Below, piece by piece: positions 49,428 through 58,175 of a stretch of DNA of 64,000 nucleotides. The translations under genes and the position numbers were made by a program. The stretch spans positions 1 through 64,000 of the forward strand of contig PNAA01000021.1 of assembly GCA_003169975.1 (NCBI GenBank). Direction: 5' to 3'. The stretch's first letter is position 1. Each line of letters starts with the position of its first letter. The stretch is from Spartobacteria bacterium. GTDB taxonomy: Bacteria; Verrucomicrobiota; Verrucomicrobiia; Chthoniobacterales; UBA10450. Under the pieces are notes generated by a model. It did not search any database. It saw only the letters and a program-made list of their open reading frames with translations, and was not told the DNA's origin.

Positions 49428-50438
49428 ATGCAAATCACCACCTCTTCCGGTTCGTCGGCGTCGCCCTTTCCGCCCGGGTTCAAGTTCCGGCCGTTCCGCT
49501 TTGTGCTCGGCATCATCGGAGTCATCGGAATCCTGCTCACGCTCTTCTCGCTCCTCTTCGGCTTCGTCTCTATCCCGACCAACTCGGTCGGCGTGAAACT
49601 GCGTTTCGGCGCTTATCACAGCACGGAAGGGCCGGGTTTGGCTTACGCGATTCCTTACGTGGATGAGATCACGCTCGTGCCGACGCAGCGCTTGCTGAAG
49701 CTGGAGTTCGGGTTCACCACGCCGGAGGCGACCAACGGATTCCAAGGCGATCAGCAACCGGAGGACACGGAGACGATGATCACGGGAGATCTCAACACCG
49801 CCCTCGTGCCCTGGGTGGTGCAATACCGGATCACCGATCCGAAACAGTATCTTTTCGGCGCGCGCGAACCGGAGCAGACCTTGCGCGATCTCTCGGAAAG
49901 CGTGATGCGCGAGGTGATCGGCGACCGCACGGTGGATGAGGTCCTGACGATCGGCCGGCACGATATCGAAACGGCGGCGCTCGGGCGGCTGGCGAAATTG
50001 TCGTCGGAATACGGGCTCGGTCTGCAAATCCAGCAAGTGCAATTAGCGACGGTGCGGCCGCCGCCAGCGGTGCAGGCGGCGTTCAACGAAGTGAACCAGG
50101 CGCAGCAGGAAAAACAGACTGCGATCAATCAGGCGTGGGCGATTTACAACGACGCCGTGCCCAACGCCCGCGGCCAGGCCAAGGAGCGCGAGAAACAAGC
50201 CGAGGCCTACGCTTTTCGCCGAGTCAATGGCGCCAAGGGTGATACCGAAAAATTTTCGCTGCTCCTGACGGAGTATGCCAAGGCGCCGGAGATCACGCGG
50301 CGCCGACTTTATTTCGAATCGATGGAAGCGATCCTGCCGGCGCTCGAACGCAAGGTGATCGTGGATGACAGCATCAAAGGTGTGCTGCAAACCCTGCCGC
50401 TTATGGCGCCCACGTCCAAGCCGGCGCCGCAACCTTGA
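49428..50438 (+). CDS. hflK: SPFH-domain protein, HflK-like
   Basis: 336 residues. One N-terminal transmembrane helix (FVLGIIGVIGILLTLFSLLF), then an SPFH/band 7 domain (SIPTNSVGVKLRFGAYHSTE, PGLAYAIPYVDEITLVPTQR, VPWVVQYRITDPKQYLFG) and a helical C-terminus. HflK with HflC forms a large cage around FtsH and modulates membrane proteolysis. hflC follows after 33 bases, with GCCTAACAATACCTAACC in the gap. Confidence 0.88.
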   Translation: MQITTSSGSSASPFPPGFKFRPFRFVLGIIGVIGILLTLFSLLFGFVSIPTNSVGVKLRFGAYHSTEGPGLAYAIPYVDEITLVPTQRLLKLEFGFTTPEATNGFQGDQQPEDTETMITGDLNTALVPWVVQYRITDPKQYLFGAREPEQTLRDLSESVMREVIGDRTVDEVLTIGRHDIETAALGRLAKLSSEYGLGLQIQQVQLATVRPPPAVQAAFNEVNQAQQEKQTAINQAWAIYNDAVPNARGQAKEREKQAEAYAFRRVNGAKGDTEKFSLLLTEYAKAPEITRRRLYFESMEAILPALERKVIVDDSIKGVLQTLPLMAPTSKPAPQP

Positions 50439-50471
50439 AGAAAGAAATTGCCTAACAATACCTAACCAATC

Positions 50472-51506
50472 ATGGACACCATTTATCGCCCACAACTTCC
50501 CACCCGCTTCATGGGTTTTATGCAGAATCCGGTGCTCGCGATCATCGGAGTCATCGTCCTCTTTGTGGCGCTGAAATGGGGCACGTTCCTTTTCACCGTG
50601 CATCAGTACGAGACCGCAATCGTGACCCGTTTTGGCAAGGCCATCCGGGTGGAGACCACCCCAGGCTTGAAATTCAAGATGCCGATGATCGACGCCGTAC
50701 ATCGCTTCGACAATCGCATCCTCGCCTGGGACGGCCCGCCGACGGAAACGCCGACCAAGGACAAGCTTTACCTCATCGTCGATTGCTTCGCGCGCTGGCG
50801 GATCAGCGACCCGCTCCTCTATTACAATCGCTTGAACGACGAGCGCAGCGCTCTCTCGCGCCTCGACGACATCCTCGGCAGCGAAACCCGCACCGCCGTT
50901 GCGTCAAACGACCTGGTAGAGATCGTCAGGGTGACGAAAGGACGCCAGCCGGTGCACGACGAAGAGCTGGAAAAAAGCGGTACCGTGCTCCCGAGCAATC
51001 TGCCCGATATCGAGCTTGGTCGCAGCGCGATCGAGGAACAGATCACCCAGCGCGCGCGACAGAAAATCGAAGGCTTCGGAATTGAGCTGCTCGATGAGCG
51101 ATTCAAGCGGAGCAAATACAATCCGGCCGTGGCCGAGAAAATCATCGAGCGAATGTCGAGCGAGCGGCACCAGATCGCCTCGAAGTTTCGCTCCGAGGGG
51201 CGCGGCGAAGCGGCCAACATCAACGGACAAAAAGAGAGCGATGTCGCTTCCATTCAATCCGCCGCGACCCGCAACGCGCTGAAGATCGAGGGCGAAGCCG
51301 ACGCCGAGGCGGCGCGCATCTACACCGCGGCCTACGCTTCGCCGGAAGCGCAAACCCTCTATTCGTTTGTCCGCCGGCTCGACGTAGCGCGCTACGGATT
51401 TAGTCAGGGCACGACCGCCGTGTTCTCGACCGAGAGCGATTTCGGCAACGTGCTGAAAGGGATCGGCAGCGCCGGGATCATGCCCGCGCCCACGCCGGCG
51501 CGCTAA
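50472..51506 (+). CDS. hflC: SPFH-domain protein, HflC-like
   Basis: 344 residues, second subunit of the HflKC complex. A transmembrane helix (PVLAIIGVIVLFVALKWGTF) is followed by the SPFH domain (YETAIVTRFGKAIRVETTPG, LKFKMPMIDAVHRFDNRIL) and a coiled-coil (KSKYNPAV-type SERHQIASKFRSEGRGEAAN). The characteristic RWRISDPLLYYN and a C-terminal AYASPEAQTLYSFVRRLD are present. ATG at 50472. Same operon as hflK. Confidence 0.9.
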   Translation: MDTIYRPQLPTRFMGFMQNPVLAIIGVIVLFVALKWGTFLFTVHQYETAIVTRFGKAIRVETTPGLKFKMPMIDAVHRFDNRILAWDGPPTETPTKDKLYLIVDCFARWRISDPLLYYNRLNDERSALSRLDDILGSETRTAVASNDLVEIVRVTKGRQPVHDEELEKSGTVLPSNLPDIELGRSAIEEQITQRARQKIEGFGIELLDERFKRSKYNPAVAEKIIERMSSERHQIASKFRSEGRGEAANINGQKESDVASIQSAATRNALKIEGEADAEAARIYTAAYASPEAQTLYSFVRRLDVARYGFSQGTTAVFSTESDFGNVLKGIGSAGIMPAPTPAR

Positions 51507-51546
51507 ATTGCGCGGGTCGCTGGAACGGGTAACATGCGGGCACGCG

Positions 51547-51726
51547 ATGACCAGACGAACTTTCTTCCCCCTCCTCTGCGCCCTGGCGGTGAGCATGGGA
51601 TGCGCGCTGGGTGGTTGCGCGACTGATCGCCAGGCGCACGACGCCAATCCCTATCACGTCGAGCAAACCGGAAACACCGAGGTTCATGGTGAAGCGGGCG
51701 TCTCCTACGGTCAGCGCGCGCATTAG
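51547..51726 (+). CDS. Small lipoprotein, unknown function
   Basis: 59 residues. A signal peptide (RRTFFPLLCALAVSMGCAL) ends in the lipobox LGGC, followed by ATDRQAHDANPYHVEQTGN and a short Gly-rich end. Probably a lipoprotein. The ATG at 51547 gives a normal signal peptide; the longer frame from 51508 does not. It follows hflC by 40 bases and precedes the desaturase by 70. Confidence 0.65.
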   Translation: MTRRTFFPLLCALAVSMGCALGGCATDRQAHDANPYHVEQTGNTEVHGEAGVSYGQRAH

Positions 51727-51796
51727 CGCCACTTGATTTATCCGCCGTGTTTCGCGAGACTTTTTGCCTCGCTGACCATTTCCGTCGGCGCTTTCC

Positions 51797-52732
51797 ATGA
51801 TCGCTGATCCCATTAAAGTCGAACGCGTCACGACCGATTCGAAAATCTTCGCCTACAGCCGCTGGGACGCGTTGCCGGCACTGGCTGGCCTTTTTCACAG
51901 CGCTTTCTTCTTCGCCCTCTTCTTTCTCTACCCGCATACGCCGCTCTGGCTGATGCTCATTCTCGGCTTCATCTACGCCTTGATGATCAACGCCAACATC
52001 AACGGGGTGGCGCATAATTTTATCCACAACCCGTTCTTTCGCGCGCCGCTCCTCAACCGCCTTTTCGGCATCGTCGAATCGGTCGCCTGCTGCTTTTCGC
52101 AGACCTATTACGACGTCGTCCATCTCCAGCACCACAAGGGAAACAGCGACCGGAAAAACGAGGCGGGCGAGACGATCGATTGGCTTTCGATCTATCGCCA
52201 CGGGCACGATGACGAAGCGGAAAATCCGTGGAGCTATGTCTTCCTCAGTTTCTTTCGCGACAATCCCGCGGCGATCAAACGCGAGCTGCGCAAGCGCGGC
52301 GAGCTCGAGGTGAGGTGGGGCAACATCGAATTGGCGGCGGTCGTGGTCGTGCTCCTGACGATGTTTTTCTTTAACTGGCGCTACGTCATTTTTTATTTTC
52401 TGCCCTTCTTTTACCTTGGGCACTGCTTCAGCTACCTGAACGGTTATTTTCGGCATTACGGCGCCGACCCCGACAAGCCGATCGCCTGGGGCGTGAGCAG
52501 CTATGGCAAGATTTATAACTGGCTCTTTTTCTACAACGGCTACCACGCGGAACATCATTTCCGGCCCAAGGTGCACTGGACCAAAATCGAAGAGTTCCAC
52601 CAGCAGATCGCCGAACAGCAACGGCAGGAAGGTGTGCGCGTGATCGAGCGCGCCCACATGCTCGGGTTCCTCGATCCGAATCTCCCGACGCGGAAAGGCA
52701 GCGGCGGCCAGCCCGCCACCGCTTCCTCCTAG
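51797..52732 (+). CDS. Membrane fatty-acid desaturase family protein
   Basis: 311 residues with four to five hydrophobic helices. The di-iron histidine boxes are seen as HNFIHN (residue about 75), HLQHHKG (about 113) and HAEHHF (about 250). The spacing and order fit the membrane desaturase/hydroxylase family. Substrate unknown; it could be a lipid desaturase or a carotenoid-type hydroxylase. A palindromic repeat of about 107 bases follows. Confidence 0.88.
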   Translation: MIADPIKVERVTTDSKIFAYSRWDALPALAGLFHSAFFFALFFLYPHTPLWLMLILGFIYALMINANINGVAHNFIHNPFFRAPLLNRLFGIVESVACCFSQTYYDVVHLQHHKGNSDRKNEAGETIDWLSIYRHGHDDEAENPWSYVFLSFFRDNPAAIKRELRKRGELEVRWGNIELAAVVVVLLTMFFFNWRYVIFYFLPFFYLGHCFSYLNGYFRHYGADPDKPIAWGVSSYGKIYNWLFFYNGYHAEHHFRPKVHWTKIEEFHQQIAEQQRQEGVRVIERAHMLGFLDPNLPTRKGSGGQPATASS

Positions 52733-52749
52733 CGGAGGTTCGGCGCTCC

Positions 52750-52856
52750 CGGAAGTCAGGCATCTTGCCTGACTCGGCGGGCAGCCTTCCAGCCTGCCCA
52801 AAGAGCCGACGGGCTGGAAGGCCGTCGGCCGAGTCAGGCGGAACGCCTGACTTCCG
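52750..52856. repeat. Complex palindromic repeat overlapping the gpmI end
   Basis: CGGAAGTCAGGC at the left and GCCTGACTTCCG at the right are complementary. Inside, AGTCAGGC-ATCTT-GCCTGACT and GGGCAGCCTTCCAGCC...GGGCTGGAAGGC form further stems, so the unit can fold as a branched hairpin. Its right part encodes the last six gpmI residues (EVRRSA) and its stop. Confidence 0.85.
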
Positions 52857-54378
52857 CCAGCAGGCAATGCCCCGTCATTTCCGCCGGCTTCGGCAAGCCG
52901 AGGAGGAAAAGCAACGTTGGCGCGATGTCGGCCAGAATTCCGCTCTCGAGGCGAATGTTTTTCGCGTCCTCCGCGACATAAATGAGGTGGACCAAATTCG
53001 TGGTGTGCGCGGTGTTCGGCGAGCCGTCGGGATTGCGCATCTGCTCGCAGTTCCCGTGGTCGGCCGTGAGCAGAAGTTTTCCGCCTAACGACAACACGGC
53101 GGGGACGAGCCGCGCCACGCAGGCGTCGATCGTCTCGACGGCTTTCACTCCCGCAGCCACGATTCCAGTGTGCCCCACCATGTCGGGATTGGCGTAGTTC
53201 AGGATGATCAAATCGTATTGCCCGAGCCGGCTGAGGGCCTCGTCAGTCACCTGCACCGCGCTCATCTCCGGCTGCAAATCGTACGTCGCGACCTTGGGCG
53301 ACGGAATAATCTTGCGATCCTCGCCCTGAGCCGGTTTCTCGACCCCGCCGTTAAAGAAATAAGTGACGTGCGGATATTTCTCCGTCTCGGCGATCCGCAA
53401 CTGGGTCTTTCCCGCCGCGCTCACCACATCGTCGAGAATGTTCTTGAGGGACTGCGGTCCGAAAACCATCGGGCAATCGTAGGTCGCGTCGTACTCCGTC
53501 AGAGTGACGTAATGCACGCGCGGCCAAACCTTCCGCTCGAAGCCGTCGAAATCCTTGCACAGAAAAGCCTGCGACAGCTGCCGGGCGCGATCGGCGCGGA
53601 AGTTGAAGAAGATCACGGTGTCGCCGTCGCGGATACGCTGCTCGTTAGGCTCGGCGAAAATCAGTGCCGGCATGAATTCGTCCGTTTTGCCGGCCGCGTA
53701 ATGCCGGCTAACCGCCCCGGCCGGCGATTCCTTGCAAGCCTCGCCGCGCCCGAGAACGATCGCATCCCAGGCCAGCTTCGTCCGGTCCCAGCGCCGATCG
53801 CGATCCATCGCGAAGTAGCGCCCGACGACCGTGATGATCCGCGCCTCGCTCTGCGCCAGCTGCGCGGCGCAAGTCGTTAGGTAATCCGCCCCACCCGTCG
53901 GCGAAGCGTCGCGTCCGTCGGTGATCGCGTGGACAAGAATCTGTTGCACGCCCGCCTCCTTCGCGGCCGCGGCCAGGGCGAGGAGGTGCTGATAATGACT
54001 GTGGACCCCGCCGTCGGACACCAGCCCGATGAAGTGCAGCCGCCCGCTCCGCGCTTGCGCAAAAGCTTCCTCCAAGACTTCGTTTTCCTTCAGTTCGCCA
54101 TCCGCGATCGCCTTGTTGATCCGGGTCAGGTCCTGGTAAACGATCCGGCCCGCGCCGAGGTTGAGATGACCGACCTCGGAATTTCCCATCTGCCCCGCCG
54201 GCAGGCCGACGTCTTCGCCACTCGCGCTGAGCGTGGCGCAGGGATAATCGCGGTAGAGCCGATCGTGAAAGGGCGTTTGTGCGAGCAAGGTCGCGTCGCC
54301 GTTCTTCTCGCGCTCCGCTTTTCCCCCGGGATTAATCCCCCACCCGTCGCGGATGACCAAAACGATCGGCTTCGCCAT
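52834..54378 (-). CDS. gpmI: 2,3-bisphosphoglycerate-independent phosphoglycerate mutase
   Basis: Glycolytic enzyme converting 3-phosphoglycerate to 2-phosphoglycerate via a phosphoserine. 514 residues. PIVLVIRDGWGINPGG begins the alkaline-phosphatase-like domain; GQMGNSEVGHLNLGAG contains the catalytic Ser; HAITDGRDASPTGG, FFNFRADRARQLSQ, LNYANPDMVGHTG and LLTADHGNCEQM provide metal and substrate residues. Full length. The last six residues come from a repeat. ATG at 54378. Confidence 0.95.
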   Translation of the reverse strand: MAKPIVLVIRDGWGINPGGKAEREKNGDATLLAQTPFHDRLYRDYPCATLSASGEDVGLPAGQMGNSEVGHLNLGAGRIVYQDLTRINKAIADGELKENEVLEEAFAQARSGRLHFIGLVSDGGVHSHYQHLLALAAAAKEAGVQQILVHAITDGRDASPTGGADYLTTCAAQLAQSEARIITVVGRYFAMDRDRRWDRTKLAWDAIVLGRGEACKESPAGAVSRHYAAGKTDEFMPALIFAEPNEQRIRDGDTVIFFNFRADRARQLSQAFLCKDFDGFERKVWPRVHYVTLTEYDATYDCPMVFGPQSLKNILDDVVSAAGKTQLRIAETEKYPHVTYFFNGGVEKPAQGEDRKIIPSPKVATYDLQPEMSAVQVTDEALSRLGQYDLIILNYANPDMVGHTGIVAAGVKAVETIDACVARLVPAVLSLGGKLLLTADHGNCEQMRNPDGSPNTAHTTNLVHLIYVAEDAKNIRLESGILADIAPTLLFLLGLPKPAEMTGHCLLAEVRRSA

Positions 54379-54470
54379 GGCCTATTCTCCCGGCGCAGGC
54401 CTGTGCCCTCAAGCGGTTTCCCGCGGCTGCGGGATTGACAAGGCCCGCTGTCGCTCCCTCTATCGATTGA

Positions 54471-55745
54471 ATGAAATGGCGTAACCAGATCCTGGCGCTT
54501 CTTTGCCTAACGGCTTTTGTTGCGCTGGGCGTCCTCTATTTTCGTCATTGGGTCGTGCAAAAGCCGTTCGGGATCGTGCTTTTCATCGGCGAAGGATTGA
54601 CTCCCGACCGCATCGCCGCGACGCGTCTCTACGCTGGTGGAGCGAATACGCGGTTAGCGATCGAGTCGCTGCCGACGATGGCCATGCTGAGCAATTTTTC
54701 GCAGGACTTCGCCGTGCCCGATGAAGCCGCCGCCGCCACCACCCTGGCGACCGGCGTGAAGGTGAACAATCGCAGCCTCGGCCTCGGCCCCGACGGCGAA
54801 AAGCTGAAAAGCATCGTCGACCTCGCCCGCGACAAAGGACGCGCGATCGGATTGGTCACGAATGCGCGGTTGACCGATCCGACGGTGGCCGCGTTTTACG
54901 CCCGAGGAAAAGGCGGTGCCTCAGAGGTCGCGCGCCAACTGGCGGACGAGAAAAAAATCGACATCGTGCTCGGCGGCGGCGGCTCGGATTTTCTCCCCGA
55001 AGCCAAAGGCGGGCAACGCACCGATGGGCGCGACCTGGTCCTTGAGCTACGGCGCAACGGTTTCGAGATCGTGCGGACGAAAGCCGAATTGGAAGGCATT
55101 CCGCAATGGCGGCGACCGAAGTTGCTCGGTCTTTTCAGCGACGGCGAAATGGCTTTCGCTAACGACATCGCGTCTGGGAGCGATCAACCCGCCATCGCGG
55201 ACATGACACGGAGGGCCATCCAACTTCTGCAATGGAATGCGGGAGGTTACCTGTTGATCGTCGATGCCGGCCTGATGCGCAGCGCCGCGCGCCAGAATCA
55301 CGGGGAGCGCACCCTGGCCGAGACGGTCGAGTTGGATCGCGCGGTCGCCGCGGCACGCAGCTACGCGGGCGATAACGCGACGATTCTGGTGGCGGGCAAT
55401 TTCGGCATTGGCGGACTCTCGCTCAATGGCTTCCCTTTCCGGCGCGACAGCGGCGTCGCGCTGCTCGGCATCAACTCGTCCGGCGAACCGGCGCTCACCT
55501 GGGCGACGGGGCCGAACGGAATCGTCACGCGGAGCGCTCCGCCAGATTCAGCCCTGGAAGATCCCGCACCGCCTGGAGCCCGTCCAACTCCGCCCAGCGG
55601 ACAAGAGCCAGCCGCTGTCTATGCCCCATGGGCGCGCAATACGGTCGCCGACGTCCTCGCCGCCGGCAGCGGACCCGGAACGGACACGCTGCACGGCTTC
55701 CTCGATAACACGATCATTTTCAAAATCGTCGCGAACCAGCTGTAG
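54471..55745 (+). CDS. Alkaline phosphatase-fold protein lacking catalytic residues
   Basis: 424 residues with a signal/anchor helix (ILALLCLTAFVALGVLYF). The fold is clear: FGIVLFIGEGLTPDRIAATR, DEAAAATTLATGVKVNN, IGLVTNARLTDPTVAAFYAR and ERTLAETVELDRAVAAARSY all align with bacterial alkaline phosphatases. However, the nucleophile Ser of DSAAAAT is Glu (DEAAAAT), the first metal Asp of GDGM is Glu (GEGL), TADHETGG is AGNFGIGG, and the C-terminal HTG His is absent. It is therefore probably a binding or scaffold protein. The stop TAG belongs to an adjacent repeat. Confidence 0.8.
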   Translation: MKWRNQILALLCLTAFVALGVLYFRHWVVQKPFGIVLFIGEGLTPDRIAATRLYAGGANTRLAIESLPTMAMLSNFSQDFAVPDEAAAATTLATGVKVNNRSLGLGPDGEKLKSIVDLARDKGRAIGLVTNARLTDPTVAAFYARGKGGASEVARQLADEKKIDIVLGGGGSDFLPEAKGGQRTDGRDLVLELRRNGFEIVRTKAELEGIPQWRRPKLLGLFSDGEMAFANDIASGSDQPAIADMTRRAIQLLQWNAGGYLLIVDAGLMRSAARQNHGERTLAETVELDRAVAAARSYAGDNATILVAGNFGIGGLSLNGFPFRRDSGVALLGINSSGEPALTWATGPNGIVTRSAPPDSALEDPAPPGARPTPPSGQEPAAVYAPWARNTVADVLAAGSGPGTDTLHGFLDNTIIFKIVANQL

Positions 55746-55837
55746 ACGCTTCGCTCTGCGAAGCGCGGCGGTGGAGGTCCCTCGGGAAATGTGCTCGCGC
55801 GAATCTCTCCCGCGCCTCCCACAGGGAGGCGTCTACA
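55741..55837. repeat. Palindromic repeat providing both convergent stop codons
   Basis: TGTAGACGC at 55741-55749 and GCGTCTACA at 55829-55837 are the ends. Inner hairpins (CGCTTCGCTCTGCGAAGCG and GCCTCCCACAGGGAGGC) are also visible. The TAG at each end is the stop codon of the phosphatase-fold gene (plus strand) and of the rhodanese gene (minus strand). Confidence 0.85.
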
Positions 55838-56205
55838 GGCTCGTCGGCAAACCGGCCGCTTTCCAATCGCGAAAGCCGCCCGTCATCGAGCGCACGTTCG
55901 TGTAGCCCATATTCTGCAGACTCTCCGCGACCGGCGCGGAACGGCTGCCGCCACCGCAACAATAAATAATTCTTTGACCGAGATCCGGCACTTGTTCCTC
56001 GATCTCCGCTTCGATTTCGCCCCGGTCACGATGCTTCGCGCCACGCGCGTGGCCCGCCTTCCATTCGTTGTCCGAGCGCACGTCGATCAGGGTCGCCGTC
56101 CCGCAACCGAGTTCCAGCGCGGCGTCGTTAGGCGAGATTTCCTTGATGTCGCGCTTCGCGGTCGCGACAGGCTCTCGAAAACGGCTCGGCTGCTTTATTC
56201 TTCAT
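55833..56205 (-). CDS. Rhodanese-like domain protein with an apparent frameshift near its start
   Basis: Small sulfurtransferase-like protein. RIIYCCGGGSRSAPVAESLQ contains the active-site loop (Cys-x5-Arg type), and MTGGFRDWKAAGLPTSL ends the domain. In the same frame upstream lie ISPNDAALELGCGTATLIDV and RSDNEWKAGHARGA, the expected rhodanese N-terminus, but this frame has no ordinary start codon before the ABC permease stop. An ATG at 56205 overlaps that stop (ATGA) and reads MKNKAAEPFSRACRD in the next frame, ending soon after. A single frameshift at about 56130-56160 would join them. Only the 82-residue part from a GTG at 56081 is open as it stands. Confidence 0.7.
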
Positions 56206-57419
56206 TCGTAGCGCAGGGCCTCGATCGGGTCGAGCCGCGCTGCTTCCCGCGCGGGATAGAAGCCGAAAAAGATTCCGACCGCGGCACTGACGAAAAACGC
56301 CGCGATAATCGACGGAATCGAGATGAGGGTCGGCCAGTGCGCGAAGACGGAGAGCATCCACGAAGCGCCAAGACCGAGCATGATTCCGATCACGCCGCCG
56401 ATCACGCTCAAGGTCACCGCCTCGATCAAGAACTGGGTGAGAATGTCGCGCCCATGCGCGCCGACCGCGAGGCGCACGCCGATCTCGCGCGTCCGCTCGG
56501 TTACGCTCACGAGCATGATGTTCATGATGCCGATCCCGCCGACGACGAGCGAGACGCTGGCGATCGCGCCTAACAACAAGGTCATGATCCGCGAGGTCGC
56601 GGTCGCCGTTTCGGCGATCTCCTGCTGGTTGCGGACGGTAAAATCGTCGTCGCGCCCGGCGCGAATGTTGTGCCGCTGGCGGAGCAGTTCGTTGATCTGC
56701 TGTTGCGCGGGTGCGAGATCGTTAGGCGAAGCGACCTGCACGTTGATCCCGCGCAGGATCGTTCCGCCGATGACCCGTTTCATCGCGCTCGTGTAGGGCA
56801 TGATGACGATGTCGTCCTGGTCCGTTCCCTGCGGACTGAGTCCTTTCGGCGTAAGCACGCCGGTGATGAGAAACGGCACGCCCTTGATGCGCAGCACCTG
56901 GCCGACGGGACTCTCCGACCCGAAAATCTGGCTCGCGGTCGTGCGCCCGATCACGCACACCTTGTTCGCGCTCCGCACGTCCTGGGGAGTGAAATTCGCA
57001 CCGTCGCTCAAGGGCCATTGCCGGATATCGAAATACTCCGGCGACTCACCGTAAATGCGGGTAAACCAGTTCTGATTGCCAGCCGAGACCTGACTGGTGG
57101 AAAACACTTCCTCGCTCACCGCGATGACCCCTGGCACCTCGCGCCGGATCGCTTCCGCGTCTTCGATCTTCAAAGTGCCGGCACTCCCCCAGCCCGTGCG
57201 AATTCCGCTCGAGGTCACGCTCCCGGAAAAAATCAGGATCACATTTTCGCCGAGGCTGGCGATCTGTTGTTCAACCTGCGCCTTGGCGCCATTGCCAATG
57301 CTGACCATCGCGATGACCGCGCCGACGCCGATGATAATGCCGAGCGCAGTGAGGACAGAGCGAAGCTTGTTTCGCTGCAAGGCGCGGAAAGCAATCTTGA
57401 AGGTCGAGTCGACTCTCAT
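56202..57419 (-). CDS. MacB-type ABC transporter permease
   Basis: 405 residues. FKIAFRALQRNKLRSVLTAL is the first helix region, followed by a periplasmic MacB_PCD domain and three C-terminal helices (LLLGAIASVSLVVGGIGIMN, ERTREIGVRLAVGAHGRDIL, and the end FGFYPAREAARLDPIEALRYE). The FtsX-like domain is complete. It is the permease of a tripartite MacAB-type efflux or lipoprotein-type system with the ATPase and adaptor genes upstream. The ATG at 57419 overlaps the ATPase stop. Confidence 0.93.
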   Translation of the reverse strand: MRVDSTFKIAFRALQRNKLRSVLTALGIIIGVGAVIAMVSIGNGAKAQVEQQIASLGENVILIFSGSVTSSGIRTGWGSAGTLKIEDAEAIRREVPGVIAVSEEVFSTSQVSAGNQNWFTRIYGESPEYFDIRQWPLSDGANFTPQDVRSANKVCVIGRTTASQIFGSESPVGQVLRIKGVPFLITGVLTPKGLSPQGTDQDDIVIMPYTSAMKRVIGGTILRGINVQVASPNDLAPAQQQINELLRQRHNIRAGRDDDFTVRNQQEIAETATATSRIMTLLLGAIASVSLVVGGIGIMNIMLVSVTERTREIGVRLAVGAHGRDILTQFLIEAVTLSVIGGVIGIMLGLGASWMLSVFAHWPTLISIPSIIAAFFVSAAVGIFFGFYPAREAARLDPIEALRYE

Positions 57420-58165
57420 GCCGGCGGCTCCAGTTTCTTCGCTGCCTCTTCCGCGGTCAGCCGGCGCGCCACCGGGCGATCGATTTGCACCAGACCATCG
57501 CGCATCATGATGTTGCGCCGGGCATAGGCCGCGATGTCCCTCTCGTGCGTCACCATCACGATCGTGATCCCGCGCTCGTTGAGCTTTTGAAAAATGTCCA
57601 TGATTTCGGCGCTGGTGCGGCTGTCGAGATTGCCGGTCGGCTCGTCGGCGAGGACGACCTCCGGATCGTTGATCAGGGCGCGCGCGATCGCGACGCGCTG
57701 CTGCTGGCCGCCGGAGAGCTGGCTTGGATGATGATCCTCGCGGCCGGTCAGGCCGACCGCGGCGAGCACCTTCTCGGCTTGCGCGCGCAATTGCGCGTTC
57801 GTTAGGCGATGCTCGCCGTAAAGCAGGGGCAGCTCCACATTTTCCAGGGCCGAAGTCCGCGCGAGCAGGTTGAAGCTCTGGAAAACGAAACCGAGCTTGC
57901 GATTGCGAATGTCGGCGAGCTGGTCGCGATCGAGTCCCGAAACATCGAAGCCGTCGAGCAGGTAGCGGCCCTTCGTCGGGCGATCGAGGCAACCGAGCAG
58001 ATTCATGAGGGTCGATTTGCCCGAGCCGCTCGAGCCCATGAAGGCGACAAATTCGCCGCGCGCGATTTCCAGGGAAACGCCGCGCACGGCATGCACGTCC
58101 ACTTCGCCCGTGCGGTAGGTCTTGTGCACGTCCTCCAGCCTAACGACAGCAGTGTTCCCGGCCAT
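57416..58165 (-). CDS. MacB/LolD-type ABC transporter ATP-binding protein
   Basis: 249 residues. Walker [11 protein letters not shown]-loop [18 protein letters not shown], signature [16 protein letters not shown], Walker [18 protein letters not shown]-loop MVTHERDI. It has the insert of the MacB/LolD subfamily. The ATG at 58165 fits; the longer frame reaches into the adaptor gene. It lies between the adaptor and permease genes and couples to the permease by an ATGA overlap. Confidence 0.94.
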   Translation of the reverse strand: MAGNTAVVRLEDVHKTYRTGEVDVHAVRGVSLEIARGEFVAFMGSSGSGKSTLMNLLGCLDRPTKGRYLLDGFDVSGLDRDQLADIRNRKLGFVFQSFNLLARTSALENVELPLLYGEHRLTNAQLRAQAEKVLAAVGLTGREDHHPSQLSGGQQQRVAIARALINDPEVVLADEPTGNLDSRTSAEIMDIFQKLNERGITIVMVTHERDIAAYARRNIMMRDGLVQIDRPVARRLTAEEAAKKLEPPA

Positions 58166-58175
58166 CGCAATTCGG

